Shown here: positions 1 through 10,200 of the stretch, piece after piece | Numbering within the stretch: the first letter of the stretch is position 1 | Layout of the letters: the number at the start of each line of letters is the position of its first letter | Source of the DNA: Paragonimus skrjabini miyazakii | Lineage: Eukaryota; Platyhelminthes; Trematoda; Plagiorchiida; Troglotrematidae | Reading direction: 5' to 3' | NCBI GenBank assembly: GCA_014338405.1 | Contig: JTDE01000894.1 | Span: forward strand, 51,814 to 115,813 | DNA length: 64,000 bases | Notes under the pieces: generated by a model | What the model saw: the letters and a program-made list of their open reading frames with translations, nothing else | Database searches by the model: none | Told to the model about the DNA's origin: nothing | Made by a program: the position numbers and the translations under genes

Positions 1-390
1 CGGGTATCCATTTTGCATGAATATCGTACGTATGGACGCCAGTACTTCAGTAATTGTGTCGTCTGTGCAAATCCTTATGACTCTGCCCTTCAAACAGTTA
101 ATTAGTTTTCTTTTTAAGCCGAGTGGAACGAAAATATTGAAGTGAATATACTGACCCTTCCAAGTATCCTCTATGTGTATCGCGCACTGAATTGATCCAT
201 CATTGCGGCGACATAAATGTACATCCAAAAAGCCCATTTGGTTATTCATTTCTGTCTCCAATGTAAGTTTCAAATTTCGGTGTGCGGAGTTAAATGTGGC
301 TACGATGTCAGTCAGATTTATACTATTATCTATGCCTATGCCTAAAAGATAAAGTGCCTCTTTTTGCAGTATTGTTTGGTGTATAATCAT
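1..390 (-). pseudogene. Penelope-like element reverse transcriptase, C-terminal part (runs off window edge)
   Basis: A 130-codon frame reads in from position 390 on the minus strand and stays open to the window edge. It matches the segment of Penelope-type reverse transcriptases just after the catalytic box: a phrase like 'FNSAHRNLKLTLE', then 'NNQMGFLDVHL' (the usual N-LPFLDV motif), then 'GQYIHF', 'LKRKLINCLKGRVIRIC' and a final 'QNGYP'. These are the thumb and post-thumb hallmarks of the family. The YxDD box itself is degenerate or lost near 350-390, where 'YLLGIGIDNS' stands in its place. In an intact element this part is followed by a GIY-YIG nuclease on the same strand. Here the nuclease lies on the opposite strand, so the copy is rearranged and non-functional. 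The family call is confident; the clade is not. Confidence 0.82.
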
Positions 391-761
391 TCACTTGTTC
401 CTGTGGTACCAGTTATGTTGGCCACACGACCAGACGATTATCTGAACGGGTCCGGGAACACCACCCAGCTTGGCTCAACAGTGGAATAGCGAAATTTGTC
501 AACAGCGTCATACTATTGCACCTGATGGATTCCAATCATTATGTTAATGTGACAGATGCATTTCGCTCAATCTACCGAGTTAAGGTCACCCAGTCGAGGG
601 CGGTGAGGCATTGGATTCTGTTGACAGCAAAAGCTATTGGAATTCACCTGTTTAACCCACCCTTGTGCGTCCAGAAACGTTTTGTTCAGACTTTGGATCT
701 ACCTTGGCCATCCTCCCATCCTGTTAGCCTGTCAGGAATCACTGTTCAGGTGGGTACTTGA
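387..761 (+). pseudogene. Penelope-like element GIY-YIG endonuclease domain
   Basis: An uninterrupted frame of 124 codons plus a stop begins after a TAA at 384-386 and ends at TGA 759-761. Residues near the start read 'CSCGTSYVGHTTRRLSERV' followed by 'EHHPAWL'. This is the Cys-x-Cys-Gly plus Y-V-G-x-T-x-R-x-L-x-x-R core of the GIY-YIG nuclease fused to Penelope-type reverse transcriptases. Later landmarks are 'SVILLHLMDSNH', 'AFRSIYRV', 'KAIGIHLFNPPLCVQKRFVQ' and 'LPWPS', typical of the family's C terminus. The nuclease nicks target DNA to prime reverse transcription. No initiator is expected because it is the 3' part of a polyprotein. The domain looks intact, while its RT partner is inverted immediately to its left. 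Confidence 0.85.
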
Positions 762-1519
762 TGCAATGTGACATTGAATTGACTGACTTCATAAACCACC
801 CGTCCATGTTTACTCCTTTCATGATTCCCCTGTAAAATGTTATATAAATGTGATGTATTTAGCCTGACGGTGAATCACTGAAAACGAGCTTGTTCGCTGC
901 ACGGTATTTTTCATGACTGTGATGGTTTTTTACACTATTAGCAAGTGTCAATGACCGCATGTGAGTGGTATGTCGTTAGAGGATAGGCTGCCCGACTCAA
1001 ATTATTTAATAAACAACTTCGATGTAACATCCATTCACCACAAACAAACACAGACAGCACATGCGATCATAGCACACTGGTCAAAATAACCCTAGTTGCC
1101 AGACGAACATGCTCTCCTGGGAAAGATACTACCCATCTCAAGCGTCGAATCCGCAGGTGTGTTCTATAAAGTACACTATTGGTAATCAAAAAAGTAATGA
1201 GCTGCGTTAGTGACTTTTATGCCGCGGTTAGCCATACTGATATTGAGGACTGTCAAGACGTGGTGAACTTCGATGGTTGGTGAATTCTCTAGGCAGCGGA
1301 TTGATCGGAAATCACCGCATTAATGAATTCACATGAATCTACATTTCTAAGCTGGCTTTATTTTGTTAGCGCTATAGCAATGACAGACAGACTCATCATT
1401 TATGGTCTTGAGGGCATTTAACGGATCATTGTGGGCATCCACGTTATTCTGGACAGGGTTTTACACCTCTGATCTAAACAAAAGTAGTGAATCGTAACAG
1501 TTTAAATCAATGTTTACTC
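762..1519. other. Anonymous sequence after the Penelope-like nuclease
   Basis: Nothing coding is visible. The part just right of 761 may include 3' non-coding sequence of the Penelope-like element, but no terminal repeat or tail was recognised. Confidence 0.4.
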
Positions 1520-2110
1520 GACTTGATCCCAGTGGACAGTTCCTTGCGCGCTGTCAGACTCATACATCAGCTACAGTGTGTCAACACAAATCGGAAAAGC
1601 ACCCTACGTTCATATCAGTGTACGCCCCTACGGACAGCTGTTTGGATGTTAACAAAAATGCGTTCTGTGATACCCTCGTTGATCTTCTGAAGCAAGCTGA
1701 ACACTCAGACATCATCATACTAGCAGACGATTCTAATGCTCGGCTTGGTCGTCTTTCTCCGGTGGAAAAGCGACTGGGAGGATATGTTTGATGCCCAAAC
1801 ACAACGCACTGACAAAGGCAAAAGACTGCTATAGCTGTGCGCATCCCACGGTCTCCATATTTGAGGCCCTGCGTTTCAACACAGGAAGAAGCACTATGCT
1901 ACATGGAGACCTCTGTGCTTCCCAGCCGTAGACACAGTTGGATCATATAGCAGTCAGTTACGGGTGACACCACTCTGTTAAAGACTGTGGGGCATTTTGG
2001 AACAACCGCCTAAACTCGGACCATGCTGTTGTGCGTGGTCGTTTTGCTTTGTCATTTGCCCAGAGAATACACGCCCGTACATGCAAAATACTTAACTGGC
2101 ATACGAGCAA
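1520..2110 (+). pseudogene. LINE apurinic-type endonuclease domain, frameshifted
   Basis: Three frames together spell the C-terminal two thirds of a non-LTR retrotransposon endonuclease. First comes 'FISVYAPTDS', then 'DTLVDLLKQAEHSDIIILADDSNARLGR' in pieces (the D-x-N-A-R-x-G box), then 'LGG' up to 1791. After a frameshift comes 'TDKGKRLL-LCASHGL', then 'QLDHIAVSY' (1936-1962) and 'NNRLNSDHAVVRGRFALSF', which holds the catalytic SDH motif. At least one in-frame TGA replaces a tryptophan after 'AVSY'. This enzyme nicks the target for target-primed reverse transcription. No reverse transcriptase follows on the plus strand, so this is a 3'-truncated or rearranged fragment, probably of an RTE- or CR1-like element. 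Confidence 0.8.
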
Positions 2111-3865
2111 GGTGAGTGTAGAGGTCGTTTCCAGGAAGCATTGATGAACAAATTCCCCATTTCGAGTCAGGTGAGAGAACCTAACGAACACTGAGAACAC
2201 ATCACAGTAGCTATGGAACCATGCTGTGATGAGGTGGGTTCCGAGGGAGTTGTGCAGTTGTGATGGGACTGGATTTCTCTCATATCAGTGAACCTTATGA
2301 ATAAGCGTCACATACACTCATTCCAAAACTAGAACACCAACATGACTAATCCCAAAATTCCCTACAGTTCTTAATCCCCTTCATAGTTTTAACTATCTTC
2401 CTCATTTCCATTATAATCCATTATCATCCGCCGTTTCTACAAATTGTTCTAACAACTGTGATCTTTGAAAATCCTCGTAGCATTCATGAAAAACAAAATG
2501 TCAACGAACAGACTGTTTTCGATAAATTCTTCTCTTTGACTGGTACAATTGTATAAAATTAGGTGACGGGTTAGAATGTTATTGATCAAAGATTAATGAA
2601 GGGGCCATGTGATTGGGTAAATGATTAACAATAATTCTTTGCGGTTAGGAACACAAACAAAGTCAGTCCTCTGTGGTCAGTGTTGATCGGGATGGGATAT
2701 TGGTCAAGGAAGCCCCAGGGTTTGAACGAATTGTTTCTACACACACAAATTCGGGTGACGTAATCGGATTGCAACCGCCTCGGCTATCGGCAGGATGTGG
2801 TATTTAACCTTTCAGGGAACGGTGGCCGAGACCCAACAGACGGTACGAAATGCGGTTTTCGTGTCTGTATGTTGATTACAATCGGTCACATAGACCAGAA
2901 TGGATGAATTGTGATCCCGCTATTTGTATCAACGTCATGTGAAGTGTCTTTGACTTGAAGCCTGTTTCGCAATTTTCTCCGTTCTTCAAGACATCTTCTG
3001 TTCCGCCATTCCTAGCAATAAACCGTCATCGTTCACTGTTACTAACATTTTAAACGAATTCGATCAAGTCGTTTATAACTTTTTATGCAATAGAATGATG
3101 TCTCATTTATCTTAATTAACTGCTACTAGAATGTTTACACTTTTGGTTTTTCTTTCCTTTTTAGCCCGTCAGTCTCATCTTTATTCAAGGTAGCTTTCAA
3201 ATAACCCGTGTCATCTCCCTAGGATTGTTGTTTTAATCTCCGAACCAACGAAGCCCTTTTCAACTGCATGCGTATACAGACCAACTTATCTAATTCGCCA
3301 AATCAAGAGGTTCCTTGGCAGTTGGTCGGAAACTCTCTCGAAAGAACCTACTGAACGTGTCAACATGTCAATTTGACACAAATCTTTCGCGCTTATCCAA
3401 CGACTGAGAGACAACGAAGATCGATCATGCTGAGTAATAAGACCTAACAAACGGTAACACAGTATCACATAAGTAGATATGTGGGCCCATTGCCCAAATA
3501 GAGACACAGAACGCACGCTAACACACCAAATGATATCAATTTAGTGAAATATGCGACCAAGCAGCTCAGATTTGTAGCAAATAAAATGAAAGGCCGGTCA
3601 CTGCCAATGAGATCGTGGCCAGATAAGGCGATTTTATTAGCAATGCATATGACATCCCCTTCTCTTAGTGAACATGCTAAAATTCAAGTTGATATTGGTC
3701 AACCAGTTTTGGCAAGCTCTGTGACCGTCAGAACGACGCTTGCATGTCTGTACTGGCTTCTTGCATCGAAACAGATTGTCCTGGATCTGAATGTGTATCA
3801 GAATCCTTTGTCAACCTACTCGGCTCTACAGGCTTCATGCTGCGACGTCAAATATAGTCTGAATG
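2111..3865. other. Anonymous sequence with one long chance frame
   Basis: The longest frame is 127 codons at 3544-3927 (+). It has no recognisable domain, and its end lies antisense to the gypsy integrase tail that begins at 3866, so I regard it as fortuitous. The left LTR of the gypsy element would be expected here, but I could not identify it. Confidence 0.4.
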
Positions 3866-4090
3866 CTAACGCACAATGCGACTGTCAGTCGACTGCAAGT
3901 CAGTATAAAATCCTGTGGATGGAATAATTGCAGCAGGTCGCCAACTTGTCTTGTGAGGCAATTCAGTATAAACCGGATTCGACTTTTTCAAATGTGCTTC
4001 TCTCTTGTCATGTGATTGTTTAATTTCAATGTAACTGCGAGGATATGGGAAATGTAAACGTAATCTTGTTTGTAACTTATTGCCAAACAT
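3866..4090 (-). pseudogene. Gypsy integrase C-terminal module fragment
   Basis: This 74-codon frame contains 'KQSHDKREAH', 'NPVYTELPHKTSWRPAAI' and ends 'STDSRIVR'. It corresponds to the part of gypsy integrases after the catalytic core, where a charged 'KQxxDx' helix leads into 'GDxVYxxNF--W-PG-I' and then 'G-IVRRH'. It continues the core found at 4144-4554 after a short disrupted stretch. The module normally binds DNA and helps choose the insertion site. The assignment depends on spaced matches rather than a long identity. Confidence 0.65.
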
Positions 4091-4143
4091 CAGTTACGTG
4101 AGAGATTTCCCTGTCGACTCAGTCGGAGTTGTTCTGCACAGGA

Positions 4144-4690
4144 TTAAAAACCGATCTGGGTTAGTTTGTACCGTTTCAGAGTGCTGCTTGGGACAAGCTG
4201 AACCGCAAGTTCAGAAGAGCTATTTGATGCAGAGCAGTATGGTGCAGAGTTTACGTGCTGTACGCCATTGTTACGCAGAAATTGTTGGAACTCCTCACTA
4301 ATGAAAGGGTCTCCGTTGTCAGTACACATTTTCCCGGGTATTCCAAATGCCGTAAACGATGATCGAATTTTGGTTATCCAAAGCTGCGAATCAACGTGCG
4401 TGACGAGGCAGACATCAACCCAGCTGGAATGGGCATAATCTCTAGCCAATACATCACACCAAAATGGTTCGTGTGTAATCGTTTTCATGGTCTCTCTGGC
4501 CAACTCCAGTGGTGAATTGTCTCTAGAAGAATATCGCATTGGTATTTCCGACACACTTTAAATACCTTCAGAAATCGTTCGATATTTAAATCAGCAGCAA
4601 CAACCTGTCACAGAGGCCTTCATTCTCGTTACTTCCTGGTGAACATCGTGCCATCTTTCGAGCTGTTGTTGCATTTTTTGTGACGGAATT
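4144..4690 (-). pseudogene. Gypsy integrase core with degraded HHCC zinc finger
   Basis: The 136-codon frame at 4144-4554 carries the integrase core. 'TAFGIPGKMCTDNGDPFISEEF' contains the second catalytic Asp in the T-D-N-G context. 'LRNNGVQHVNSAPYCSASN' corresponds to the usual 'NGI-H--SAPYHP-SNG', after which the third acidic residue is expected; here 'SSSELAVQ' supplies the Glu. The first part, 'FWCDVLARDYAHSSWVDV', is the '--H-D-AGP----L-V-D-' strand in altered form, so the first Asp context is damaged. Upstream on the minus strand (4555-4690), 'RWHDVHQEVTRMKA' in another frame marks the His-His half of the zinc-binding domain. Frameshifts make it inactive. Confidence 0.85.
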
Positions 4691-4899
4691 ACGCAAGAAC
4701 CCCAGAAAGTACACCCATCAGTTAAACTTATTTCCTACTATAGAACCGTGAATGGTTTCGGAGCAGAAATAACTTCGACAGACTATCCGATTTCTAGGAG
4801 ACATTTTGATTTCGAAAGTACAGGATATTGAGTTATCAACAAGCTCATCTACTAGTTACGAATAGTTATTTTGTCTAAGTGTTGTATGAGGTTGACCAC

Positions 4900-4989
4900 T
4901 TACAGCGTTTCACTCGTTATCATCGGACTAGTTAGAGGAGAGCGACTCAAAGCATCAACTACGGTGTTTCGCTGACTGCCATAACGTAG
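4900..4989 (-). pseudogene. Gypsy RNase H C-terminal segment
   Basis: A frame ending at the stop at 4900-4902 reads 'LRYGSQRNTVVDALSRSPL'. The 'N-VVADALSR' box closes the RNase H domain of gypsy polyproteins and marks the passage into integrase. It lies in the correct order between the RT remnant and the integrase zinc finger. The rest of RNase H (about 5000-5460) is too eroded to follow in one frame. Confidence 0.75.
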
Positions 4990-5519
4990 CGATGTTTGTA
5001 AGGAGCAAAGTCCACTTGTGCAGTCTCAGTGAAGATATGTGCCGAATTCCTTTTTTTCCCTTTAGAAACACTACAAACTGCTTGTTTTCCACATAGATTT
5101 CAAAATATCCTCCTCAGACGTATTTATAAAAACGTTTACTCAGAAAGTGACAGCTGAAAATAGTTTTCCTCAGACGGTTGTAAAGTTCTTATGACAAAAG
5201 TAGAGTACGGGAGAATGTTTCACTCAGTGACAAAATACTGAATCAACCTTTCATGGTTTGCTTGAATCGTATAGAACGAGAAGTGAAGAAACGCTGATTT
5301 CTTTTACGGATCAAGTAATGTCTGAAGCCACATCAGACACCAAGCCCAGCCTTTATTTTGTGTAACAGTAAACGCAAAGGAGAAAGTATTGTGGAAACCT
5401 GCGTCAGGAAATGGTGATACTGTGACGACATTCCCACGAATCAACAGATTTCAACTTTTTTTTCTAGATTTTGTTGCATTAAGAATAAATTTCAGTTTAC
5501 CATCTAATATGTGCATATC

Positions 5520-5974
5520 GTTTTTATCCAATCGGTATCCGAGATAGCGAGCAGAATCCGCAAAAACTCAATTTTCGACCTTGCCAATTTGAATTCACTT
5601 TACTGAAGATGATCAATCACCACAATTCGCTCGGACACCGTGGATTCCGTGATAAAGATACCATCCAAGTAATTACAAACAAAAAACAGCATCTTGTACA
5701 AAAGTGTCTACAACACTCTGAAAAACTGTCTAGACCTAATCAATACCAAAAGGCAGCCATGTGTACTGAAAAAGAACCACGTGCGTAGTATTTGTAATAC
5801 AAACACGAGATGATTCAGTAAGTCCCACTTGGGACCAAACTGAACTAATTTCATTTTTTGTAAAGTTTTAACCATCGTTGAGTATAACATAATAATCCTG
5901 TGTAAGGTACAGCGCGTACTTGCCCAATATAAAAAGCAGTTCACAGTGAATTTATAATTCTCAGTGATTTGCAC
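5520..5974 (-). pseudogene. Gypsy reverse transcriptase palm remnant
   Basis: Fragments in shifting frames align with the RT palm. 'LNDG-NFTKNEISSVWSQVGLTESSR' mirrors 'LNGGKVFTKIDLADAYLQIEV'. 'ITNTTRGSFS' mirrors 'INTHRGLF'. 'ITWMVSLSRNP' or 'YLDGIFIT' in neighbouring frames stand where the 'YLDDI-I-' catalytic box belongs. Further on, 'SARYLGYRLDKNDMHI' is the 'V-YLGH-I---G' strand. The catalytic aspartate pair is damaged. The frame at 5708-5974 is a shadow of these pieces rather than a separate protein. Confidence 0.7.
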
Positions 5975-7439
5975 ACAATGTTGTACAAAAATAATTCTAC
6001 CTTCTTTTTTTAACCTAGTTAGCTTATCCTTATCTTTAAACCCTAATGAATAAGACAGTTTACATGTTTTTATTGGAAATTGACAATTAATTTAGTTTTG
6101 GCCTGAAATCTATTTAGTTGGTCAGGTTGATCCTCGAACACATTGTCGTACGTGTCTCACGCTTGTTCGTACGTGATAACCAAAGTTCCCGTAATTGCGT
6201 TTCCTGTTATGACCGATCCATATATTTTAAGTTGAACATTATATATTCTTTGATTAGCTGTGCATAGCGAACTTCCGTGTGTTACACTCTTGAACGAGTC
6301 GATAGACGCTCCTCAGCACGGCACTACCAAAACATTAAACTACTGATTTACACGATCAACCAGCTCTCTGCAGGTCATTAATACCGTATCCAGTAACAAA
6401 AGTTTTCACCTTTGGAACAAATTTACAGGTACCTGCAAGCACTGCATGAAACTGGTAAGTGGTTTGCGCACTTCACTCCTCGGATTATCAAGACCTTTTC
6501 GCCTTAATCGCTGCTTACCAAGTAGATCTGCCTTCAGCATAACTTTTCATTTAGACCAACTTACATAAGGCTAGTTCCCGACAAGTGTAACCGAGCTAAG
6601 TGTGATTCAGCACAGCCCTACATAACCACGGTCAGACACACCCAAGTTTTGTGTCATCCATTTGCTGACTAGTTTGTCAGTGACCAAATCAAAAGGAGGT
6701 TTATGCAAAACACCCACCACAATTGGCTTGCGCTGCACCGCTTGTGGTTCCATTCACATATGAAGTATGCAGTGTAAACCTAAAAAGGTAAGACCAGGAA
6801 TTATGTGCACGAAAGCCCTTGTAAAACAGCCGGCTAATACTAGTTGGTCAGTTGATAGGCTAGGATGAAAGTGAAGCCTTTATCTCACTGAAGCAAAAAA
6901 TAGAGACTTCATTGGTGATATCTGTGCTGGAAAGAAAGATGTTGAAAATACAGGTCGAGAGGTATCTTAGAATAGGAGAATCTATTAACGCACTCCAGAT
7001 AAAATAAGAAGACAAGAAAATTTAAATTCGAATCGAAAAACAAGAATGAAACTCATCATAAAATACACCAAAAAGATTAAGAAAAAGAAAAAAAGATAGC
7101 CATTATGGCCAATGTTTCTTATCAAAGTAAAGTGACTGAGCGAAAAGCGAGCGACGTTTGGTAAATATACAAGTAGTAGGCGTAACTTAATTGCTCCTGA
7201 TGTACTCGTCATCTCTTTGCTGACGGCGTACTATGAGGAAGCTGACGACCTAATCACTTAAGACGGTGAGCGCATTTGCCGTCTCATTCATCTCAATGCC
7301 ATGCAGATATGACACCATGACCTATGATACCTATGGAATCTTCACGTACCGCACGCTCCAATTCACGGCTGAACAACCCTCATTCAATGGACCTTCAGAA
7401 GCTCCTCCAGGACGTATTAATCCAGGCCTTCTGGTTCAA
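5975..7439. other. Anonymous sequence upstream of gypsy pol
   Basis: Gag, protease and the 5' LTR of the gypsy copy would lie here (minus strand), but I could not trace a D-S/T-G protease box or a zinc knuckle. The frame at 6985-7212 (-) is a phenylalanine/leucine-rich product of an A/T-rich patch and is not credible as a gene. Confidence 0.35.
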
Positions 7440-9330
7440 TGTTGGATCATCCTAAGATCTGAAATCTATACTATAACGCAACAGACTAAATTGGATAACA
7501 TCCCGGTAACTCACTTTTAGACTACCAGGATTTCGGTTATTCACATTCGGTTGCCTGCACAGCAGTTGCATCGGAATGCAGTCGATGTCCATTTTACGCG
7601 AGTATAAACGCCAACGAAGCAGAGTGAGTGCCAACGTGGTTCAAACCTAGTCCGAGTTTGCTCGCCAAAGAACCTCAATACAGGGAAGCACATCCAACGA
7701 CAAAATAACCAACAGGAATCCCGGATGTTTCAGAGGAAAGCAGCTGAGAAAATGTGCATTCCGTTGATACAGTGTCTAAGTTCCACTGCCAGACATCAGA
7801 GGAAACAGCGCCACTGAACAATAGACAAAAACTGAGTGTTTGTTTTCAGACCGTAGTTCTTCCAGACACCTCGTTGAAGACGTCCGAAAGTAGCGTTTGC
7901 CTTCACCACACGTGTTCGCAACTCGTGATACGCAGACAGATCTGTTGACGGATTGCTGTCCATATAGCAGAATTCTGCGTAGCTATCTGCAGTGTCTCCA
8001 AGGTTACGGAGTCCAGATGTAGGTACAATACCTCCATCTAGAGAGGGTTGAAAGAAAGGAAGTGTCTTCCCCGTGTAGATTTCCAGCCCAAATTTGGATT
8101 CTGTGGTCATGACAGTCGTGGCCAGTCGTTTGAGTTCATTTTCGTTGTGTACAAATAGCGTACTATCATTTGCGCATCTTTGAGGTATGTAGCCGGCTTG
8201 AGGCGTCGAAACGTCGAATACTCAGTAGGCGTCCATACGTGTGGTATTTAACCCCAGCACGGTTCTCCGATTTCTGAAAAGCAAGTGTTAGTATTGCAGT
8301 TACGTGTACACTAAATAGGGTTGAGACCAAGACACAACCCTGCTTTAGGTCAATGACAATATGTCATCTGAGGTCGATCAACACGTTCGTATTTTCGTCT
8401 TCACACCAATATGCAGCAGTCTAGTTAAATCAGCAGACTTACCTTAAGGTACAAACTCACAACACAGAGGCCACAGCGCCTTGCAGCTCATGGAGTCAAA
8501 CCTCTTGGTGAAATCCACGAATACAACATGCAGGCACTTGCTGCTCTCATGGCACTTCTGTTCAATTGGTCTAGCAGCTACAACAGGTCGACTGTACTGC
8601 GACTCTTCCGGAGTTCACACTGACCTCCAAAACTCTTCAATTGCATCGGTCCAGTAAGATTATTACTAGCACATTTCCTGTACTGCTCAGCAAACTAATA
8701 TCCCTGTAACCTTCGACGCATTGGTCTCTACCCCCTACTTTTGACGAAGGGTAACTTCACGGTATGTTTGCACTTTTGTGTGACTAATTCCTACTCCCAA
8801 ATGTAGTGAATCAATAGGTACAAACCACATACCAGTGGTGTGAGCCAAGAACGCGGATGGCACAAGGGTTATTCATTCAGGAAAGCAACAGGTGGGTTAT
8901 GAGTGAAAAAAAACAATAAACAAAAACACTCATCTGCATACGGTACTGAGCCCAGACGGTCAGGGTTGTCACAAACGTCAATGCTCAGTTCCTTTACGTT
9001 CCCTTACATGCCAAGAACTATTTCATGCGATGCTGCACTCCGATGTTTCTTCCCGTATTTTTCTTGCAATTACCTCAATGTCAAAATCTATGCTTTGGCG
9101 CCCGCTACTGACTAGCAGTGGTGTGAGTAGAACAGCACAAGCGCTCCTCCTCAGTACACCAGTTCTAGGCCATCAGACTTCAGAATTTCCCACGACAATC
9201 CATCTTTACCTGTTATCTTTCAGTTCCGCTATTCTGCCACAGCCCTCTGCATCCCTTCCACATCCGTGGTGAGGGTGATTGAAACCTTGACGTCTCTTTG
9301 TGGCAGGCCAATTATAGTCTGTCAATCAAT
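7440..9330 (-). mobile_element. LINE reverse transcriptase remnant, interrupted by a family A element
   Basis: On the minus strand from about 9330 to 7440 the conserved RT blocks appear in order. They are 'VEGMQRAVAE' with 'GKDGLSWEILK' (9160-9290), 'LYLLIHYIWE' just beyond the insertion, 'YRDISLLSSTGNVL' (about 8690-8740), motif A 'FVDFTKRFDSM' (about 8500), motif B 'LKQGCVLVSTLFS', 'ESKFGLEIYTGKT', the post-palm 'RVVKANATFGRLQRGVW', and the C-terminal box 'LRWR---IPMQLL-R' with 'SYRDVIQFSLLR' (7452-7634). The YADD box is destroyed. This order is typical of RTE/CR1-like non-LTR elements. Frameshifts and stops are numerous. A 323-bp element at 8836-9158 splits it. Confidence 0.85.
8836..9158 (+). 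mobile_element. Family A element, copy 1 (inside the LINE)
   Basis: It starts TGGTGTGAGCCAAGAACG and ends CTCAGTACA, and is flanked by perfect 4-bp duplications CCAG at 8832-8835 and 9159-9162. Over its whole length it closely resembles 22496-22819. Removing it with one CCAG rejoins the LINE frame '...WEILKSDGLEL' to 'VCGLYLLIHYIWE', so both boundaries and the duplication are well supported. It codes for nothing. Confidence 0.85.
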
Positions 9331-9450
9331 GGGATCAGCACAGTGAATTGAGCAACTAGAATGCTTGCGCCAGATTTTCATGAAACCCCCAGCGTCTGTC
9401 GTATTGTGGCGAAAAGGAGTCCAACAAAGCACAGTCTTTATTTCAAAATG

Positions 9451-9682
9451 GAACACCACCCACACTTGATCGCAGCCTTCGCATTCAGATAAGCCCTTCG
9501 GCTAGCCCACTTCGAAAGAAAGCACTAGACTCGAGTTTCTTCCTTATTAGAGTTAATCAGTATTGCATATCCTTGTCCGGATCAGAGTTTGCACTCTGAC
9601 CCTCGTGCTTGTAAGAGTAGCGCGTTGATTATTCGGTCATGCCTATTGTGAGGTTGCTGGCGTTGTGGTTAATATGCTAGTG
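9451..9682. repeat. Family B tRNA-like repeat, inverted half-and-half copy
   Basis: 9451-9626 matches the left half of the 50630-51025 copy in the same orientation, from 'GAACACCACCC' to the tRNA-like head. At about 9627 the sequence switches to the opposite strand of the same family ('ATTATTCGGTCATGCC' through the A-box-like TGGCGTTGTGG) until about 9682. The junction falls within the pol-III-box region. Confidence 0.75.
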
Positions 9683-9683
9683 T

Positions 9684-10200
9684 TCCGCTGAATCCCCCAA
9701 TTCCACCGCATCTCCTGAAATTGCCGCCCCTCTAAACACGGGTCCTGGTTCGTGATAACTCTGTGCGGTAATCCAAAGCGAGCCAGGACATTGCTCATAA
9801 AAGCGTGTGCAACCGTTCCGCTCATCTGATCCGTTGTGTGTGAAATGATCAATCATAACAACCATGTAGCTAGTTGCATTTTAACTTGTTGGGTTTGGAG
9901 CAAGACTGTCTCCGTTGTAATAGTCCGAATACGCGTTATCGTCCAATGTGAACATCTGTGTGTGCCAGTCGGAGCATATGTTCCCTCTGGTCCACTGGAA
10001 TAAATGGCAGTCTTCGAGGTCGAAGCCCCCCCGCACCTCCACATCGACGACGAGTTGACCATTATTCAGGTGTGGCCAGTCTCAGATCTATAACCGTTCG
10101 TTCACTCCCGACGTTAACGTCTTGGGTTTGGTCCCTGCCAGTAGATGTTCACATATTTCGCGTACTTGAGTGTCGTGTTGTTGCTTGACCAACGTGTGAT
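9684..10200 (-). pseudogene. Second gypsy-type integrase / RNase H-integrase linker remnant
   Basis: Minus-strand frames spell 'QQHDTQVREICEHLLAGTKP' and 'NGQLVVDVEVR' (about 10040-10190). These are the linker between RNase H and integrase that usually reads 'Q--DP-v--I-----G-KP' and 'L----GVLYR'. Next comes 'YMVVMIDHFT' (the core's first Asp strand, about 9850). After a frameshift comes 'TVAHAFMSNVLARFGLPHRVITNQDPCLEG--FQEM', the 'RFG-P--v--DqG--F' strand with Asp changed to Asn, and then 'WGIQRNTS'. The composition differs from the element at 3866-5974, so it is a distinct gypsy lineage. The core is truncated at 9684, where the family B inverted copy begins. Confidence 0.8.

Larger units (their letters stand above)
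3866..5974 (-). mobile_element. Ty3/gypsy-type LTR retrotransposon pol remnant (RT - RNase H - integrase)
   Basis: Reading the minus strand from about 5974 down to 3866, fragments appear in the canonical gypsy order: reverse transcriptase fingers and palm, the 'VDALSR' end of RNase H, the integrase zinc-finger region, the integrase core and the integrase C-terminal module. Stops and frameshifts separate them, so the element is dead. Integrase lying after RNase H is diagnostic of Ty3/gypsy rather than Ty1/copia. Neither gag, protease nor a flanking LTR pair was recognised, so the boundaries are those of the coding similarity only. Old copies like this are common in flatworm genomes. Confidence 0.85.

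Noticed and set aside
3544..3927. 127-codon plus-strand frame
   Set aside because: No domain. Its end is antisense to a recognisable gypsy integrase tail, and chance predicts a few frames this long in 64 kb of this composition.
8903..9272. Overlapping plus frames shared with 22513-22801 as a conserved small protein
   Set aside because: The similarity follows the DNA repeat (family A) in all frames, frames differ in start and end between copies, and other copies have no equivalent frame.
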